Source: Paracoccus aeridis
Lineage (GTDB): Bacteria > Pseudomonadota > Alphaproteobacteria > Rhodobacterales > Rhodobacteraceae
Assembly: GCF_004923205.2 (NCBI RefSeq)
Contig: NZ_SELD02000005.1
Coordinates: 1-64,000, forward strand
DNA: 64,000 nucleotides
Direction of reading: 5' to 3'
This document shows, one piece after another, positions 27,908 to 36,470 of this stretch (its first letter is position 1; each line of letters starts with the position of its first letter). Under the pieces are notes generated by a model. That model did no database searches. It had not been told where the DNA came from and saw nothing but the letters and a program-made list of their open reading frames with translations. The position numbers and the translations under genes were made by a program.

Positions 27908-29089
27908 TCAGTCCTTCACGAAAAGCTTGCGCGGCACGTTCGCCAGCAGTTCCGGCGCTCCGTCGGTGATGGCGATGGTCTCGGTGATCTCCAGCCCCAT
28001 CTCGTCGGACCAGAGGCCGGTCATGAAATGGAACGTCATCCCCGGCTGCAGCACGGTCCGGTCGCCCGGGCGCAGCGACATGGTGCGTTCGCCCCAGTCG
28101 GGCGGGTAGCTCACCCCGATCGGGTAGCCGGTGCGGCCGTCCTTGTGGATCCCGTATTTCGCGAGGACCGAATAGAACGCGCCCGCGAACTCCTCGCAGG
28201 TGTTCCCGGCGCGGGCGGCGTCCAGCCCGGCCGCCATGCCTTCCAGCACGGCCTTTTCGCCCTCGACGAAGACCTTGGGGGGCTTGCCCAGGAACACCGT
28301 GCGCGACAGCGGGCAGTGATAGCGGTTGTAGCAGCCCGCGATCTCGAAGAACGTGCCTTCGCCCGACTTCAACGGCCTGTCGTCCCAGGTGAGGTGCGCG
28401 GCCGCCGCCTCGCGCCCCGACGGCAGCAGCGGCACGATGGCCGGGTAGTCGCCGCCGAAATCGGCCGTGCCGCGGATGCCGGCGTCGTAGATCTCGGCCA
28501 CGAGGTCGTTCTTGCGCATCCCCGGCTCGATCACCTCGACGATGCGGCGGTGCATCTCGGTGACGATCGCGCCCGCCTTGCGCATGCAGTCGAGCTCTGC
28601 CCCCGACTTCACCGCCCGCTGCCAGTTCACGAGCGCGGTCGTGTCGTGGAATCTCGCGTCGGGCAGCCCTGCCTGCAGCGCGGCGAAGGCGCGGGCCGAG
28701 AACCAGTAGTTGTCCATCTCGACGCCGATCCGCCTGGCGCCCCAGCCCTTGTCCTTCAGGATCGAGGACAGAAGATCCATCGGGTGCTTCGCCGTGTTCT
28801 GCACGTAATCGTCGGCGTAGCCGATGATGTTGTCCTCGGAGAGATAGGCGGTGAAGCGCGCCCCCACCGCGTCCATGCCCCGCCCGAAGAAGATCGGCTC
28901 GCCCTCGGGTGGCACGATCACCGCCTGGTGGACGTAGAACGACCAGCCGTCATAACCCGTCAGCCAGTTCATGTTGCTGGGATCGCTGACGATCAGCAGG
29001 TCGACGCCCTTCTCCTCCATCGCGCGGCGGGTCTTCTGCAGGCGGTCGGCGTATTCGGCTCGGCTGAACTTCAGGGGGATGTCGGGCAT
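27908..29089 (-). CDS. doeA: Ectoine hydrolase
   Basis: M24 (creatinase/prolidase-fold) hydrolase that opens the ectoine ring to N-acetyl-2,4-diaminobutyrate. The N-terminal creatinase domain begins FSRAEYADRLQKTRRAMEEKGVDLLIVSDPSNMNWLTGYD; the C-terminal pita-bread domain has the family layout (FFEIAGCYNRYHCPLSRTVFLG, HKDGRTGYPIGVSYPP, FHFMTGLW). 393 residues, full length. Also named eutD. It lies 7 nt after eutC, and the doeA-doeB order matches known ectoine operons. Confidence 0.92.
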   Translation of the reverse strand: MPDIPLKFSRAEYADRLQKTRRAMEEKGVDLLIVSDPSNMNWLTGYDGWSFYVHQAVIVPPEGEPIFFGRGMDAVGARFTAYLSEDNIIGYADDYVQNTAKHPMDLLSSILKDKGWGARRIGVEMDNYWFSARAFAALQAGLPDARFHDTTALVNWQRAVKSGAELDCMRKAGAIVTEMHRRIVEVIEPGMRKNDLVAEIYDAGIRGTADFGGDYPAIVPLLPSGREAAAAHLTWDDRPLKSGEGTFFEIAGCYNRYHCPLSRTVFLGKPPKVFVEGEKAVLEGMAAGLDAARAGNTCEEFAGAFYSVLAKYGIHKDGRTGYPIGVSYPPDWGERTMSLRPGDRTVLQPGMTFHFMTGLWSDEMGLEITETIAITDGAPELLANVPRKLFVKD

Positions 29090-29096
29090 GCTGTCC

Positions 29097-30092
29097 TCAG
29101 GGGGTGAAGGTCCGGCCGGCCCCGGCGGCGCGGGCGCGCGTCAGGGCAAGGGCGGCGATGGCGGTGTCCTGGATGCCGGTGCCGGTCAGGTCGGCCACGG
29201 TGATCTCGTCCGGGCGGGTGCGGCCCGGCGCGTGGCCCGCGATGACCTGGCCCAGCTCGGGGCGTCCGTCGGCTTCCGCGACCAGCCCCGCGGCGATGGC
29301 GTGGTGCCATTCGCCGAGGCGGCGGGTCTGCGCCAGCCGGTCGGCGACGTAGGTGGCAGACGCGACGAGCGCGGGGTCGAGCTCGTTCTTGTGCTCGGCA
29401 TCCGATCCCATCGCGGTGACGTGGGCGCCGGGGAGGACGTCGCCGGCGTCCAGGATCGGTCGGTCGGCGGGGGTGGTGGTGACGATCACGCCGGCGCCGC
29501 GTGCGGCCTTTGCGACCGTCGCGGCGGCCGTGACGGGAAAGCCCATCCGCGCCGTCATGTCGCGGGCGAAATCGGCGGCCTTCGCGGGATCGCGCGCCCA
29601 GACCCGCGCGGCGGAAAGCTTCCGCACCTGCGCCAGCGCGGCCAGCTGCATCCGCGCCTGCATCCCCGCGCCGAGGATCGCCGCGACCGACGCATCCTCG
29701 CGCGCGAGGTGCTTCGCCGCGACAGCCCCGGCGGCGGCGGTCCGCACGTCGGTCAGGTAGCCGTTGTCCAGCAGCAGCGCCTCGACCAGCCCTGTGCGGG
29801 CCGACAGGACGACCATCATCCCGTTGGTTGACGGCAGCCCCAGCGCCGGGTTGCCGAAGAAACCGGGGCTGATCTTGATCGCGAAGTGATCGACGCCGGG
29901 AATGTAGGCGGTCTTCACGTCGACTTCGCCCCGGTGTTCGGGGATGTCGAGACGCAGGATCGGCGGCATCGCCACTGCTTCGGTGGCAAGCGCGAGGAAC
30001 GCGCGTTCCACGCAGTCGATCGCGTCCATGTCCAGCGGCACCAGCGCGCGCAGGTCGGCTTCGGTGAGGATCGTGACGGGCGGGCGGTTCAT
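29097..30092 (-). CDS. eutC: Ectoine utilization protein EutC (ornithine cyclodeaminase family)
   Basis: 331-residue protein of the ornithine cyclodeaminase/mu-crystallin family. It has the Rossmann region AAILGAGMQARMQLAALAQV, followed by RVWARDPAKAADFA, and the N-terminal substrate region VDVKTAYIPGVDHFAIKISPGFFGNPALGLPSTNG. With EutA and EutB it is thought to turn hydroxyectoine into ectoine, EutC acting as reductase on the imine or keto intermediate; that step order is from studies of related clusters, not from this sequence. ATGA overlap with eutB. Confidence 0.85.
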   Translation of the reverse strand: MNRPPVTILTEADLRALVPLDMDAIDCVERAFLALATEAVAMPPILRLDIPEHRGEVDVKTAYIPGVDHFAIKISPGFFGNPALGLPSTNGMMVVLSARTGLVEALLLDNGYLTDVRTAAAGAVAAKHLAREDASVAAILGAGMQARMQLAALAQVRKLSAARVWARDPAKAADFARDMTARMGFPVTAAATVAKAARGAGVIVTTTPADRPILDAGDVLPGAHVTAMGSDAEHKNELDPALVASATYVADRLAQTRRLGEWHHAIAAGLVAEADGRPELGQVIAGHAPGRTRPDEITVADLTGTGIQDTAIAALALTRARAAGAGRTFTP

Positions 30093-31087
30093 GCCGATTC
30101 CGCCGAGTTCGCGCCGGCAACGACGCGGGCATGAAGCGCGGGGTCCACGTTGCCGCCCGACAGGACGGTGACGACCGGGCCGCCCGCCGGCCCCTGTGCG
30201 CGGACCTTGCCCGAGAGCAAGGCCGCGGTGCCGACGGCGGCCGCGCCTTCCACGACGTGTCCCAGCGCGGCCAGGTGACGCATGGCGCCCGCGATCTCGG
30301 CCTCGGTCACGAGCACGGTTTCGTCCAGCAGCGCGCGGCAGATCGGGAAGGTCACGCGGTTCTGCAGCCCCACGCCGCCGCCGAGCGAATCCGCGAGGCT
30401 CGCGGTTTCCTCGACCTCGACCGGGGCGCCCGCGGCGAGGCTTGCGATCATCGCGGCGCCGCTTTCCATCGTGACGCCGACGATCCGCGCGTCCGGCCGC
30501 AGCGCCTTGACCGCGACCGCGACCCCCGCGATCAGCCCGCCGCCCGACAGCGGCACGAGGATGGCCGCGGCGTCGGGCGCGTCCTCGACGATCTCCAGCC
30601 CGATCGTGCCCTGACCCGCGACGACCGCCGCGTCGTCGAAGGGCGCGATCTCGGTCAGCCCCTCGTCGCGGACGGCGCGGGCGACCTCGACCATCGCCTC
30701 GTCCTGGCTCGCGCCGACGATCCGCACCTCGGCGCCAAGCGCGCGGATCGCCGCGACCTTGTTCTGCGGCACGAGCCGCGACAGGCAGACGACCGCGCGG
30801 GTGCCGGCAAGCTTCGCCGCGTGGGCGAGCGCGCGGCCGTGATTGCCGGTCGAGGCGGTGACGACCCCGCGGGAAAGCGCATCGGGCGAAAGCGCCAGCA
30901 CCGCGCTGGTCGCCCCGCGCAGCTTGAACGCGCCGGTTTCCTGCAGGTGCTCGGCCTTCATCAGGACGGGGACGCCAAGGCGCCGCGCCAGCACCGGATC
31001 GGCCAGCATCGGCGTGCGCCGGACGCGGCCCGCGATCCGCGCCCGGGCGGCGGCGATGTCGTCCAGCGTGACGGGCAGGGCGGTCAT
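30089..31087 (-). CDS. eutB: Hydroxyectoine utilization dehydratase EutB (threonine dehydratase family)
   Basis: PLP-dependent fold II enzyme of 332 residues. The PLP lysine is in GAFKLRGATSAV, the phosphate loop is LSGGGLIAG, and ASTGNHGRALAHAAKLAG is the substrate-binding asparagine loop. It would remove water from hydroxyectoine at the 5-hydroxyl as part of the EutABC conversion to ectoine. By sequence alone it could be any serine/threonine dehydratase; position between eutA and eutC decides. Both ends overlap neighbours by ATGA. Confidence 0.86.
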   Translation of the reverse strand: MTALPVTLDDIAAARARIAGRVRRTPMLADPVLARRLGVPVLMKAEHLQETGAFKLRGATSAVLALSPDALSRGVVTASTGNHGRALAHAAKLAGTRAVVCLSRLVPQNKVAAIRALGAEVRIVGASQDEAMVEVARAVRDEGLTEIAPFDDAAVVAGQGTIGLEIVEDAPDAAAILVPLSGGGLIAGVAVAVKALRPDARIVGVTMESGAAMIASLAAGAPVEVEETASLADSLGGGVGLQNRVTFPICRALLDETVLVTEAEIAGAMRHLAALGHVVEGAAAVGTAALLSGKVRAQGPAGGPVVTVLSGGNVDPALHARVVAGANSAESA

Positions 31088-31869
31088 GGCGTCCTCATCA
31101 GCGCGCCGGGCGCGGCCGCGCCCGTGTCGCCGCAGGCCCGCAGCACGGCCCAGGCGGTGGCGAGGTTCGCCGACACCACGGGCACGCCCGCCGCTTCCTC
31201 GAGCCGGTCGATCCAGGCCGCCGCGCGCAGCGCGGTGCAGGCGATGAACAGCGCGTCCGACCCTTTGGCCGTCGCCGCCCGCGCCTGTTGCACGAGCGTC
31301 TGCGCGTCGATCCGCGCCATCGCCCTGTCGTCCGACAGCCCCATGCAGGTCACGCGGACCAGCGCAAATCCTTCCGCCGCGAACAGGTCGGCCATCGGCA
31401 CTGTCGTCTCGGGGACATAGGGCGTCAGCAGCGAGATGCGGCGCGCGCGCATTGCCCGCAGCGCCGCGAGCCCGGCCGAGATCGGGGTGATCGCCCTCGC
31501 CGCCGGCTTTCCGGCGGAAATAGCCGTGCGCACCGCCGCGTCGCCGATCACGACCGAAGCCGAGGTGCAGCTGTACACCACCGCGTCCAGCGTCTCGTCC
31601 GGCAGGATCAGTTGCGCCGCCTGGGTGATGTCGGGTGCCATCGCGGCCAGCGTCGCGGGCGCCACCGGGTTCGCGAACGGGATCCGCGTCGCGTGGACCG
31701 CAATGCCGCGGGGGCTCAGCATCCGGGCATAATCCACCTCGGTCGTCATGTCGGTCGAGAGCGCGATCAGCCCGATCCGGCGCGGCGTCGGCTGGTCGTC
31801 CAGCGACACCGGCAGGCCCGAGAGCTGCGGGGCCACGGGTATGCGGGGCAGGCGGGGCAGGGCGGTCAT
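31084..31869 (-). CDS. eutA: Ectoine utilization protein EutA (Asp/Glu racemase / maleate isomerase family)
   Basis: 261-residue protein with the two-cysteine architecture of the Asp/Glu racemase superfamily: first cysteine in AVVYSCTSASVVIG and second in ALFIACTALRAAAW. The N-terminal RRIGLIALSTDMTTEVDYARML is typical of maleate isomerase-like members. Thought to epimerise or otherwise prepare hydroxyectoine for EutB. Start ATG at 31869 overlaps the ehuD stop; the longer open frame upstream lies within ehuD. Confidence 0.85.
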   Translation of the reverse strand: MTALPRLPRIPVAPQLSGLPVSLDDQPTPRRIGLIALSTDMTTEVDYARMLSPRGIAVHATRIPFANPVAPATLAAMAPDITQAAQLILPDETLDAVVYSCTSASVVIGDAAVRTAISAGKPAARAITPISAGLAALRAMRARRISLLTPYVPETTVPMADLFAAEGFALVRVTCMGLSDDRAMARIDAQTLVQQARAATAKGSDALFIACTALRAAAWIDRLEEAAGVPVVSANLATAWAVLRACGDTGAAAPGALMRTP

Positions 31870-32522
31870 GTCCGTCTCCCGTAGCGGCGTTCGAGCCAGC
31901 GCAGGCCCGCGACCGAGATCAGGCTGATGATCAGGAAGAACACGCCGACCAACGTCATCGGCTCGACATAGCGGTAGGTGGAGTTCGCGACCGACTTGGC
32001 CTGGTTCATCATCTCCAGCACCGTGATCGCCGACAGCAGCGGCGTTTCCTTGAACATGGCCAGCAGGTAGTTCGCGAGCGCCGGGATCATCGGCGGCAGC
32101 GCCTGCGGCAGGATCACGTGGGTCCAGGTCTGGCGCATGGTGAGGTTCGTGGCCCGCGCCGCTTCCCACTGCCCGCGCGCCACCGCCTCGATCCCGCCGC
32201 GATAGACCTCGGCCGCGTAGGTCGCGTAGTGCAGGCCCATCCCGATCACGCCCGCGGCCAGCGCCGGCAGGCGGATGCCGATGTCCGGCAGCACGTAGAA
32301 GATGAAGTAGAGCTGCACCAGCAGCGGCGTCCCGCGGATGAACTGCACCAGGAAGCCTGCCGTGCGGGCGACGACCCGGTTCGATGACCGCCGCAGCAGC
32401 GCGAAGACGAGGCCCAGCACCGCCGCGACGGCGGCGCCGAGGATCGTCGCGATGAGCGTGACCTTCAGGCCCTGCAGCAGGATCGGCGTGATCTCGCGGG
32501 CGAACTGCCAGTCCCAGTCCAT
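31866..32522 (-). CDS. ehuD: Ectoine/hydroxyectoine ABC transporter permease EhuD
   Basis: Inner-membrane permease of the polar amino acid (HisM) type. 218 residues with five hydrophobic segments, starting WQFAREITPILLQGLKVTLIATILGAAVAAVLGLVFALL. The EAA loop that contacts the ATPase reads EAARATNLTMRQTWTHVILPQALPPMIPA. Forms a heterodimer with EhuC. The start overlaps the ehuC stop by one base and the end overlaps eutA by four, so transport and catabolic genes are one transcriptional unit. Confidence 0.9.
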   Translation of the reverse strand: MDWDWQFAREITPILLQGLKVTLIATILGAAVAAVLGLVFALLRRSSNRVVARTAGFLVQFIRGTPLLVQLYFIFYVLPDIGIRLPALAAGVIGMGLHYATYAAEVYRGGIEAVARGQWEAARATNLTMRQTWTHVILPQALPPMIPALANYLLAMFKETPLLSAITVLEMMNQAKSVANSTYRYVEPMTLVGVFFLIISLISVAGLRWLERRYGRRT

Positions 32523-33178
32523 CAGCGCACCCCGTCCAGGCCGCGGGTGACACGCCGTTCGATGCGGCCCATGATCGCCGCGATCAGCAGTGACAGCGCG
32601 AAGTAGATGACCAGGATGGTCACGAAAGGCAGGATCGTGTTGCCGGTCTGCGAGCGCACGATCTGCGCCTGGAAGGTCATGTCGGACAGCGAGATCAGCG
32701 AGACGACGGCGGTCGCCTTGAGAAGCTCGATCGCGTTGTTGCCGAAGGTCGGCAGCATCAGCGGCAGCGCCTGCGGCAGGATGACGTGGCGCAGCCGCTG
32801 CCAGCCGGTCAGGTTCAGGGCGACCGTCGCCTCGTACTGGTCGCGCGGGACGGCGAGGATCGCCCCGCGCACGACCTCGGCCCCGTAGGCGCCGACGTTC
32901 AGCCCCAGCGCAAGCACGCCGGCCTGCATCGGCGTCAGGGCGACGCCCGTCAGCGGCAGGACGAAGTAGATCCAGAACAGCTGGACGAAGATCGAGGTGC
33001 CGCGGAAGATCTCGATGTAGGCGGTCGCGAGCCAGCGGACCGGCGCCCACGGCGCGATCCGGCCGAGCCCCGCGATGAACGCGACCACCAGCGCCAGCGC
33101 GCAGCCCATCACCGTCAGGCGCACGGTCACCCACGCGCCGTCGAGGATCAGCAACAGATATCCAGTCCAGTCGCCCAT
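32522..33178 (-). CDS. ehuC: Ectoine/hydroxyectoine ABC transporter permease EhuC
   Basis: Second permease, also 218 residues, with LLLILDGAWVTVRLTVMGCALALVVAFIAGLGR as first membrane segment, FRGTSIFVQLFWIYFVLPL, and an EAA loop EATVALNLTGWQRLRHVILPQALPLMLPT. Clearly paralogous to EhuD. Follows ehuB after 74 nt, the largest spacing inside the transporter genes, where abundant binding protein and less abundant permease are often decoupled. Confidence 0.9.
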   Translation of the reverse strand: MGDWTGYLLLILDGAWVTVRLTVMGCALALVVAFIAGLGRIAPWAPVRWLATAYIEIFRGTSIFVQLFWIYFVLPLTGVALTPMQAGVLALGLNVGAYGAEVVRGAILAVPRDQYEATVALNLTGWQRLRHVILPQALPLMLPTFGNNAIELLKATAVVSLISLSDMTFQAQIVRSQTGNTILPFVTILVIYFALSLLIAAIMGRIERRVTRGLDGVR

Positions 33179-33252
33179 GCGGCCCCGGTCCTGCCCGTGG
33201 TTTCAGATGGAAGGGGATGGCCGCGGCACCTGGCGCCCCGCGACCCCCGTGG

Positions 33253-34074
33253 TCACTCCTGCGCGCAGAGCGTGTCGCGGTCGGTGGAAAGCGCCGCCTG
33301 GGCCGAGAAGCCGTAGGGTTCGATGATCTTCGCGAACTCGCCCGATTCCTTCAGCTTCGCCAGCTCGACGTCGAAGGCGTCGCGCAGTTCGGTGTTACCT
33401 TTGCGGAACGCGACGCCGTCGCAATAGACCGGCGCGCCTTCGACGGGCGCGAATACTTCGAGCTTCGCGTCACCCGACTTGGCCAGCAGGTCGTTGAGCG
33501 ACAGGACCGGCAGCGAATAGGCGTCGATGCGGCCGTCCTGCAGCATCTTCAGGCCCGATTGCGCGTCGGGCACGACCACGACGCGGTCACGCGGCACGCC
33601 CGCTTCCAGCGCGAGCTTCTCCTCGGTCCCGCCGCCCGGCGCGCCGATCCGCGCATCGGGGTTCGACGCGAAGTCGGCATAGGACTTGAACCCCTTGGGG
33701 TTGCCGGCGGGCAGAAGCAGCGCCTCGGCGTCGCACAGCACGGGCTGGGAGTAATCGACCGCGGCGCAGCGCTCGGGCTTCATGAACAGGCCTGCGGCGA
33801 TCGCGTCGACGCGCCTGGCCTGAAGGCTGGGGATCATCGCGCCGTATTCGATCACCTGCGCGTCGAGATTGGCGACGCCCAGCTTCTCGAACACCGCGCG
33901 GGCGACGTCGGGGGCCGCGCCCGACACCTTGCCGCTGGAATCGATCGCGGTGAAAGGGGGCTCGTTGCCGATGGCGATGGTGACGTTGCCGTCGGATTTC
34001 AGGTCGTCGAGCGTCTGCGCCGACGTCACCGCCGGCGCGGCGAGAAGCATTGCGGCAAGCACACAGGTCTTCAT
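33253..34074 (-). CDS. ehuB: Ectoine/hydroxyectoine-binding periplasmic protein EhuB
   Basis: Periplasmic solute-binding protein (SBP_bac_3 family), 273 residues with a cleavable signal peptide ending in VTSAQ. The mature protein starts TLDDLKSDGNVTIAIGNEPPFTAID, followed by PDVARAVFEKLGV and the hinge region GAPGGGTEEKLALEAGVPRDRVVVVPDAQSG. Delivers ectoines to EhuCD. Assignment rests on family and on the cluster; the general fold is shared with amino acid binders. Confidence 0.88.
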   Translation of the reverse strand: MKTCVLAAMLLAAPAVTSAQTLDDLKSDGNVTIAIGNEPPFTAIDSSGKVSGAAPDVARAVFEKLGVANLDAQVIEYGAMIPSLQARRVDAIAAGLFMKPERCAAVDYSQPVLCDAEALLLPAGNPKGFKSYADFASNPDARIGAPGGGTEEKLALEAGVPRDRVVVVPDAQSGLKMLQDGRIDAYSLPVLSLNDLLAKSGDAKLEVFAPVEGAPVYCDGVAFRKGNTELRDAFDVELAKLKESGEFAKIIEPYGFSAQAALSTDRDTLCAQE

Positions 34075-34121
34075 TCTCTTCTCCGCTGTTGGTCTGTTTT
34101 CGTTATCGTTCCTGCAGTCGT

Positions 34122-34967
34122 TCAGACGCGGTGGCCCGCGGCGATGATCTTGCGCAGGAAGGTCCGAGTGCGGTCCTGCGCAGGATTGGTGAAGATCTGT
34201 TCCGGCGTGCCCTGCTCGCAGATCCGGCCCCTGTCGAAGAACAGGACGCGGTCGGCGAACTCGCGCGCGAAGCCCATCTCGTGCGTGACGAGGAGCATGG
34301 TCATGTCGGTCTCGGCGGCGAGGCGCTTCATGACCTCCAGCACCTCCTCGACCAGTTCGGGATCGAGGGCGGAGGTGACCTCGTCGAACAGCATGATCTC
34401 GGGCTTCAGGGCCAGCGCGCGGGCGATCGCCACGCGCTGCTTCTGCCCGCCCGACAGCTGCGACGGCATCGACGCTTCCTTGTCGGCCAGCCCCACCATC
34501 TCGAGAAGCTCGCGCGCCTGCCTTTCCGCGTCCGCCCGCGCCACCCCCTGCGTCAGCATCGGGGCGAGGGTGATGTTGTCGATGACCGACTTGTGCGGGA
34601 ACAGGTTGAAGTGCTGGAACACCATGCCGATGTGCCGGCGCATCTCGTGCAGGTGCGCCTCGTCCGCCGGCACCTCGGCCCCGTTCCGGCTCATGTGGTA
34701 GAGCGGCTCGCCGCAGACCTCGATCCGCCCGCCCGAGATCGTCTCGAGCGTCATGAGCATGCGCAGGATGGTGGTCTTGCCCGACCCTGACGGGCCGATC
34801 AGGGCGAGCTTCTCGCCCCGGTGCACTTCGAACGACAGCCCGTCGATGACGGTGAGCGATCCGAAGGATTTCCTCAGGTCGTGGATGCGGATGATCGGTG
34901 CGTCGTCCAAGTCCTGCCTCGCCTTGCTGCCGGCAGCATTGAACTGATGGACGATCATGTCAATCAC
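34122..34967 (-). CDS. ehuA: Ectoine/hydroxyectoine ABC transporter ATP-binding protein EhuA
   Basis: Cytoplasmic ATPase of the polar amino acid uptake type. Walker [10 protein letters not shown]-loop [10 protein letters not shown], signature LSGGQKQR, Walker [12 protein letters not shown] and switch histidine VTHEMGF. Up to 281 residues. The start is uncertain: a GTG at 34967 and an ATG at 34958 are in frame, neither with a good ribosome-binding site, and the first 20 residues are not conserved. Lies 46 nt after enuR. Confidence 0.9.
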   Translation of the reverse strand: MIDMIVHQFNAAGSKARQDLDDAPIIRIHDLRKSFGSLTVIDGLSFEVHRGEKLALIGPSGSGKTTILRMLMTLETISGGRIEVCGEPLYHMSRNGAEVPADEAHLHEMRRHIGMVFQHFNLFPHKSVIDNITLAPMLTQGVARADAERQARELLEMVGLADKEASMPSQLSGGQKQRVAIARALALKPEIMLFDEVTSALDPELVEEVLEVMKRLAAETDMTMLLVTHEMGFAREFADRVLFFDRGRICEQGTPEQIFTNPAQDRTRTFLRKIIAAGHRV

Positions 34968-34975
34968 GTTTCTCG

Positions 34976-34994
34976 TATCATGACAATTTGTACA
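34976..34994. promoter_or_regulatory. Possible operator/promoter element between enuR and ehuA
   Basis: The 46-nt gap is AT-rich against a GC-rich background and contains ACAATTTGT (a 4-1-4 inverted repeat) next to ATCATGAC. EnuR-type MocR regulators bind near the transporter gene they control, so this is a plausible site. There is no independent support; the repeat is short. Confidence 0.25.
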
Positions 34995-35013
34995 GGTCGC
35001 CGCGCTGGCGTGC

Positions 35014-36393
35014 TCAGATCATCGGCAGGAACGGCTCCGTGGTCCTGGCGAGCATGTCGCGGATCACGCCCAGGCCGTGGCGCAGCCCGGCCGCGTCGGT
35101 CGATCCCAGCGCGATCCGCACCGCCCCGGCGCCCTGCCGTTCGCCCAGGCGGAAGGCGCGGGCCGACGCGACCGCAACCCCGCCGGCATGCGCCTGCGCC
35201 ACGAACGAATCCTCGTCGGTGTCGGACGGCAGTTCCAGCCACAGGTGAAGGCTTTGCGGATGGGCGCGGAAGGGCACGCCGCGCAGCATCTCGGCCGCAA
35301 GCGCGTGGCGTTCGGACAGCGCGGCGCGCTGCCAGTCGATCAGCGCGGCGACGGTGCCGTCACCGATCCAGTGGCTGAGCAGTTCGACCATCACCGGGGT
35401 CGCGATCCAGTTGGTGACGAGGTGCCGGTTCGCCGCCGCCGTCGCCAGCCGTTCCGGCACGACGAGATAGGCAAGGCGCAAGCCGGGCAGGGTGATCTTG
35501 GTGAAGCCGCTGATGTGGAGCACGCGCTCGGGCGCAAGCGACACGAACGGCGCGGGCCGGTCCACGATCAGCGTGTTCAGCACGTCGTTTTCCACGATCA
35601 TCAGGTCGTGGCGGCGCGCGACCTCGACGATCTCGGCCCGACGCGCGGCGCTGGTCACCACCGCGCGCGGGTTGATCGCCGCAGGCTGCAGGTAGACGGC
35701 AGCGACGGAACCGCGCCGGGCGGCCCGGTCGAGTGAGGCGGGGATGATCCCGTCGTCGTCGATGTCCAGCGGTTCCAGGTGCAGGCCGAGGTAGCGGGCG
35801 AGGGGGATGAGCAGGTGGTGGGTCAGCCGCGCCGCCGCCAGCGTGCCGCCGGGCGGAACGGCCGTCATCACCGCGGTCGATATCGCGGGCGTGGCCCCGT
35901 CGGTGATGACGATCCGCTCGGGCGCGACATCGATCCCGCCCTGCGCCAGCCACTTCGCCGCGACGTTGCGGTGCGGCGGCAGGACCGAGTTCGGGCGGAA
36001 CGACAGCGCGTCCTGCGCCGGCATGTTCTGCGCCAGCCACGCGAGCCCGTCGCGCATCCGGTCGACATGCAGCCGCGAGGTGACTGGCTTCAGGATCGAC
36101 AGGTCCACGACCTCACCGCTGCGCTGGGACAGGTAGGGCGCGCGCGTCTCGGCCGGCAGGACGAAGCTGCCCCGCCCGACCTCGCCCGACACGAGGCCGC
36201 GCCGGATCAGCTCCTCGTAGGCGCGCGACACGGTCTGCAGCGACAGGGCCAGCCGATGCGCGAGCTGCCGCTGCGGCATCAGCCGCTCGCCGGGCGCGAT
36301 CTGCCCGCGCCGGATCGCCTGCGCGAGTTGTTCAGCGAGCGACAGGTAGGCCGGGCGCGTCAGCGTGGCGGGGTCTGGAGTCCACAATGTCAT
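35014..36393 (-). CDS. enuR: MocR-type regulator of ectoine catabolism EnuR
   Basis: 459-residue GntR/MocR regulator: an N-terminal winged helix ([26 protein letters not shown]... to about residue 80) joined to a class I aminotransferase-like domain. The PLP lysine is K299 in [18 protein letters not shown]; the lysine described for EnuR of Ruegeria pomeroyi is at almost the same position. EnuR represses ectoine import and use until N2-acetyl-diaminobutyrate or diaminobutyrate binds its PLP. It is the first gene of the operon here and so probably autoregulated. No AsnC-type co-regulator is present in the cluster. Confidence 0.9.
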   Translation of the reverse strand: MTLWTPDPATLTRPAYLSLAEQLAQAIRRGQIAPGERLMPQRQLAHRLALSLQTVSRAYEELIRRGLVSGEVGRGSFVLPAETRAPYLSQRSGEVVDLSILKPVTSRLHVDRMRDGLAWLAQNMPAQDALSFRPNSVLPPHRNVAAKWLAQGGIDVAPERIVITDGATPAISTAVMTAVPPGGTLAAARLTHHLLIPLARYLGLHLEPLDIDDDGIIPASLDRAARRGSVAAVYLQPAAINPRAVVTSAARRAEIVEVARRHDLMIVENDVLNTLIVDRPAPFVSLAPERVLHISGFTKITLPGLRLAYLVVPERLATAAANRHLVTNWIATPVMVELLSHWIGDGTVAALIDWQRAALSERHALAAEMLRGVPFRAHPQSLHLWLELPSDTDEDSFVAQAHAGGVAVASARAFRLGERQGAGAVRIALGSTDAAGLRHGLGVIRDMLARTTEPFLPMI

Positions 36394-36403
36394 GGTTTCC
36401 AGC

Positions 36404-36432
36404 TATCAAACCCCCGCGGCTTTGCAAGTCAA
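36404..36432 (-). promoter_or_regulatory. Possible promoter of enuR and the ectoine operon
   Basis: TTGACT (36432-36427) and TTGATA (36409-36404) with a 17-nt spacer on the minus strand, in the 77-nt gap between the betC stop and the enuR start. The -10 match is weak and lies only 11 nt from the start codon. Confidence 0.3.
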
Positions 36433-36470
36433 TGCGCGCAATGCGCCGCGTTTGTTCTGTCTTGCCGCGC

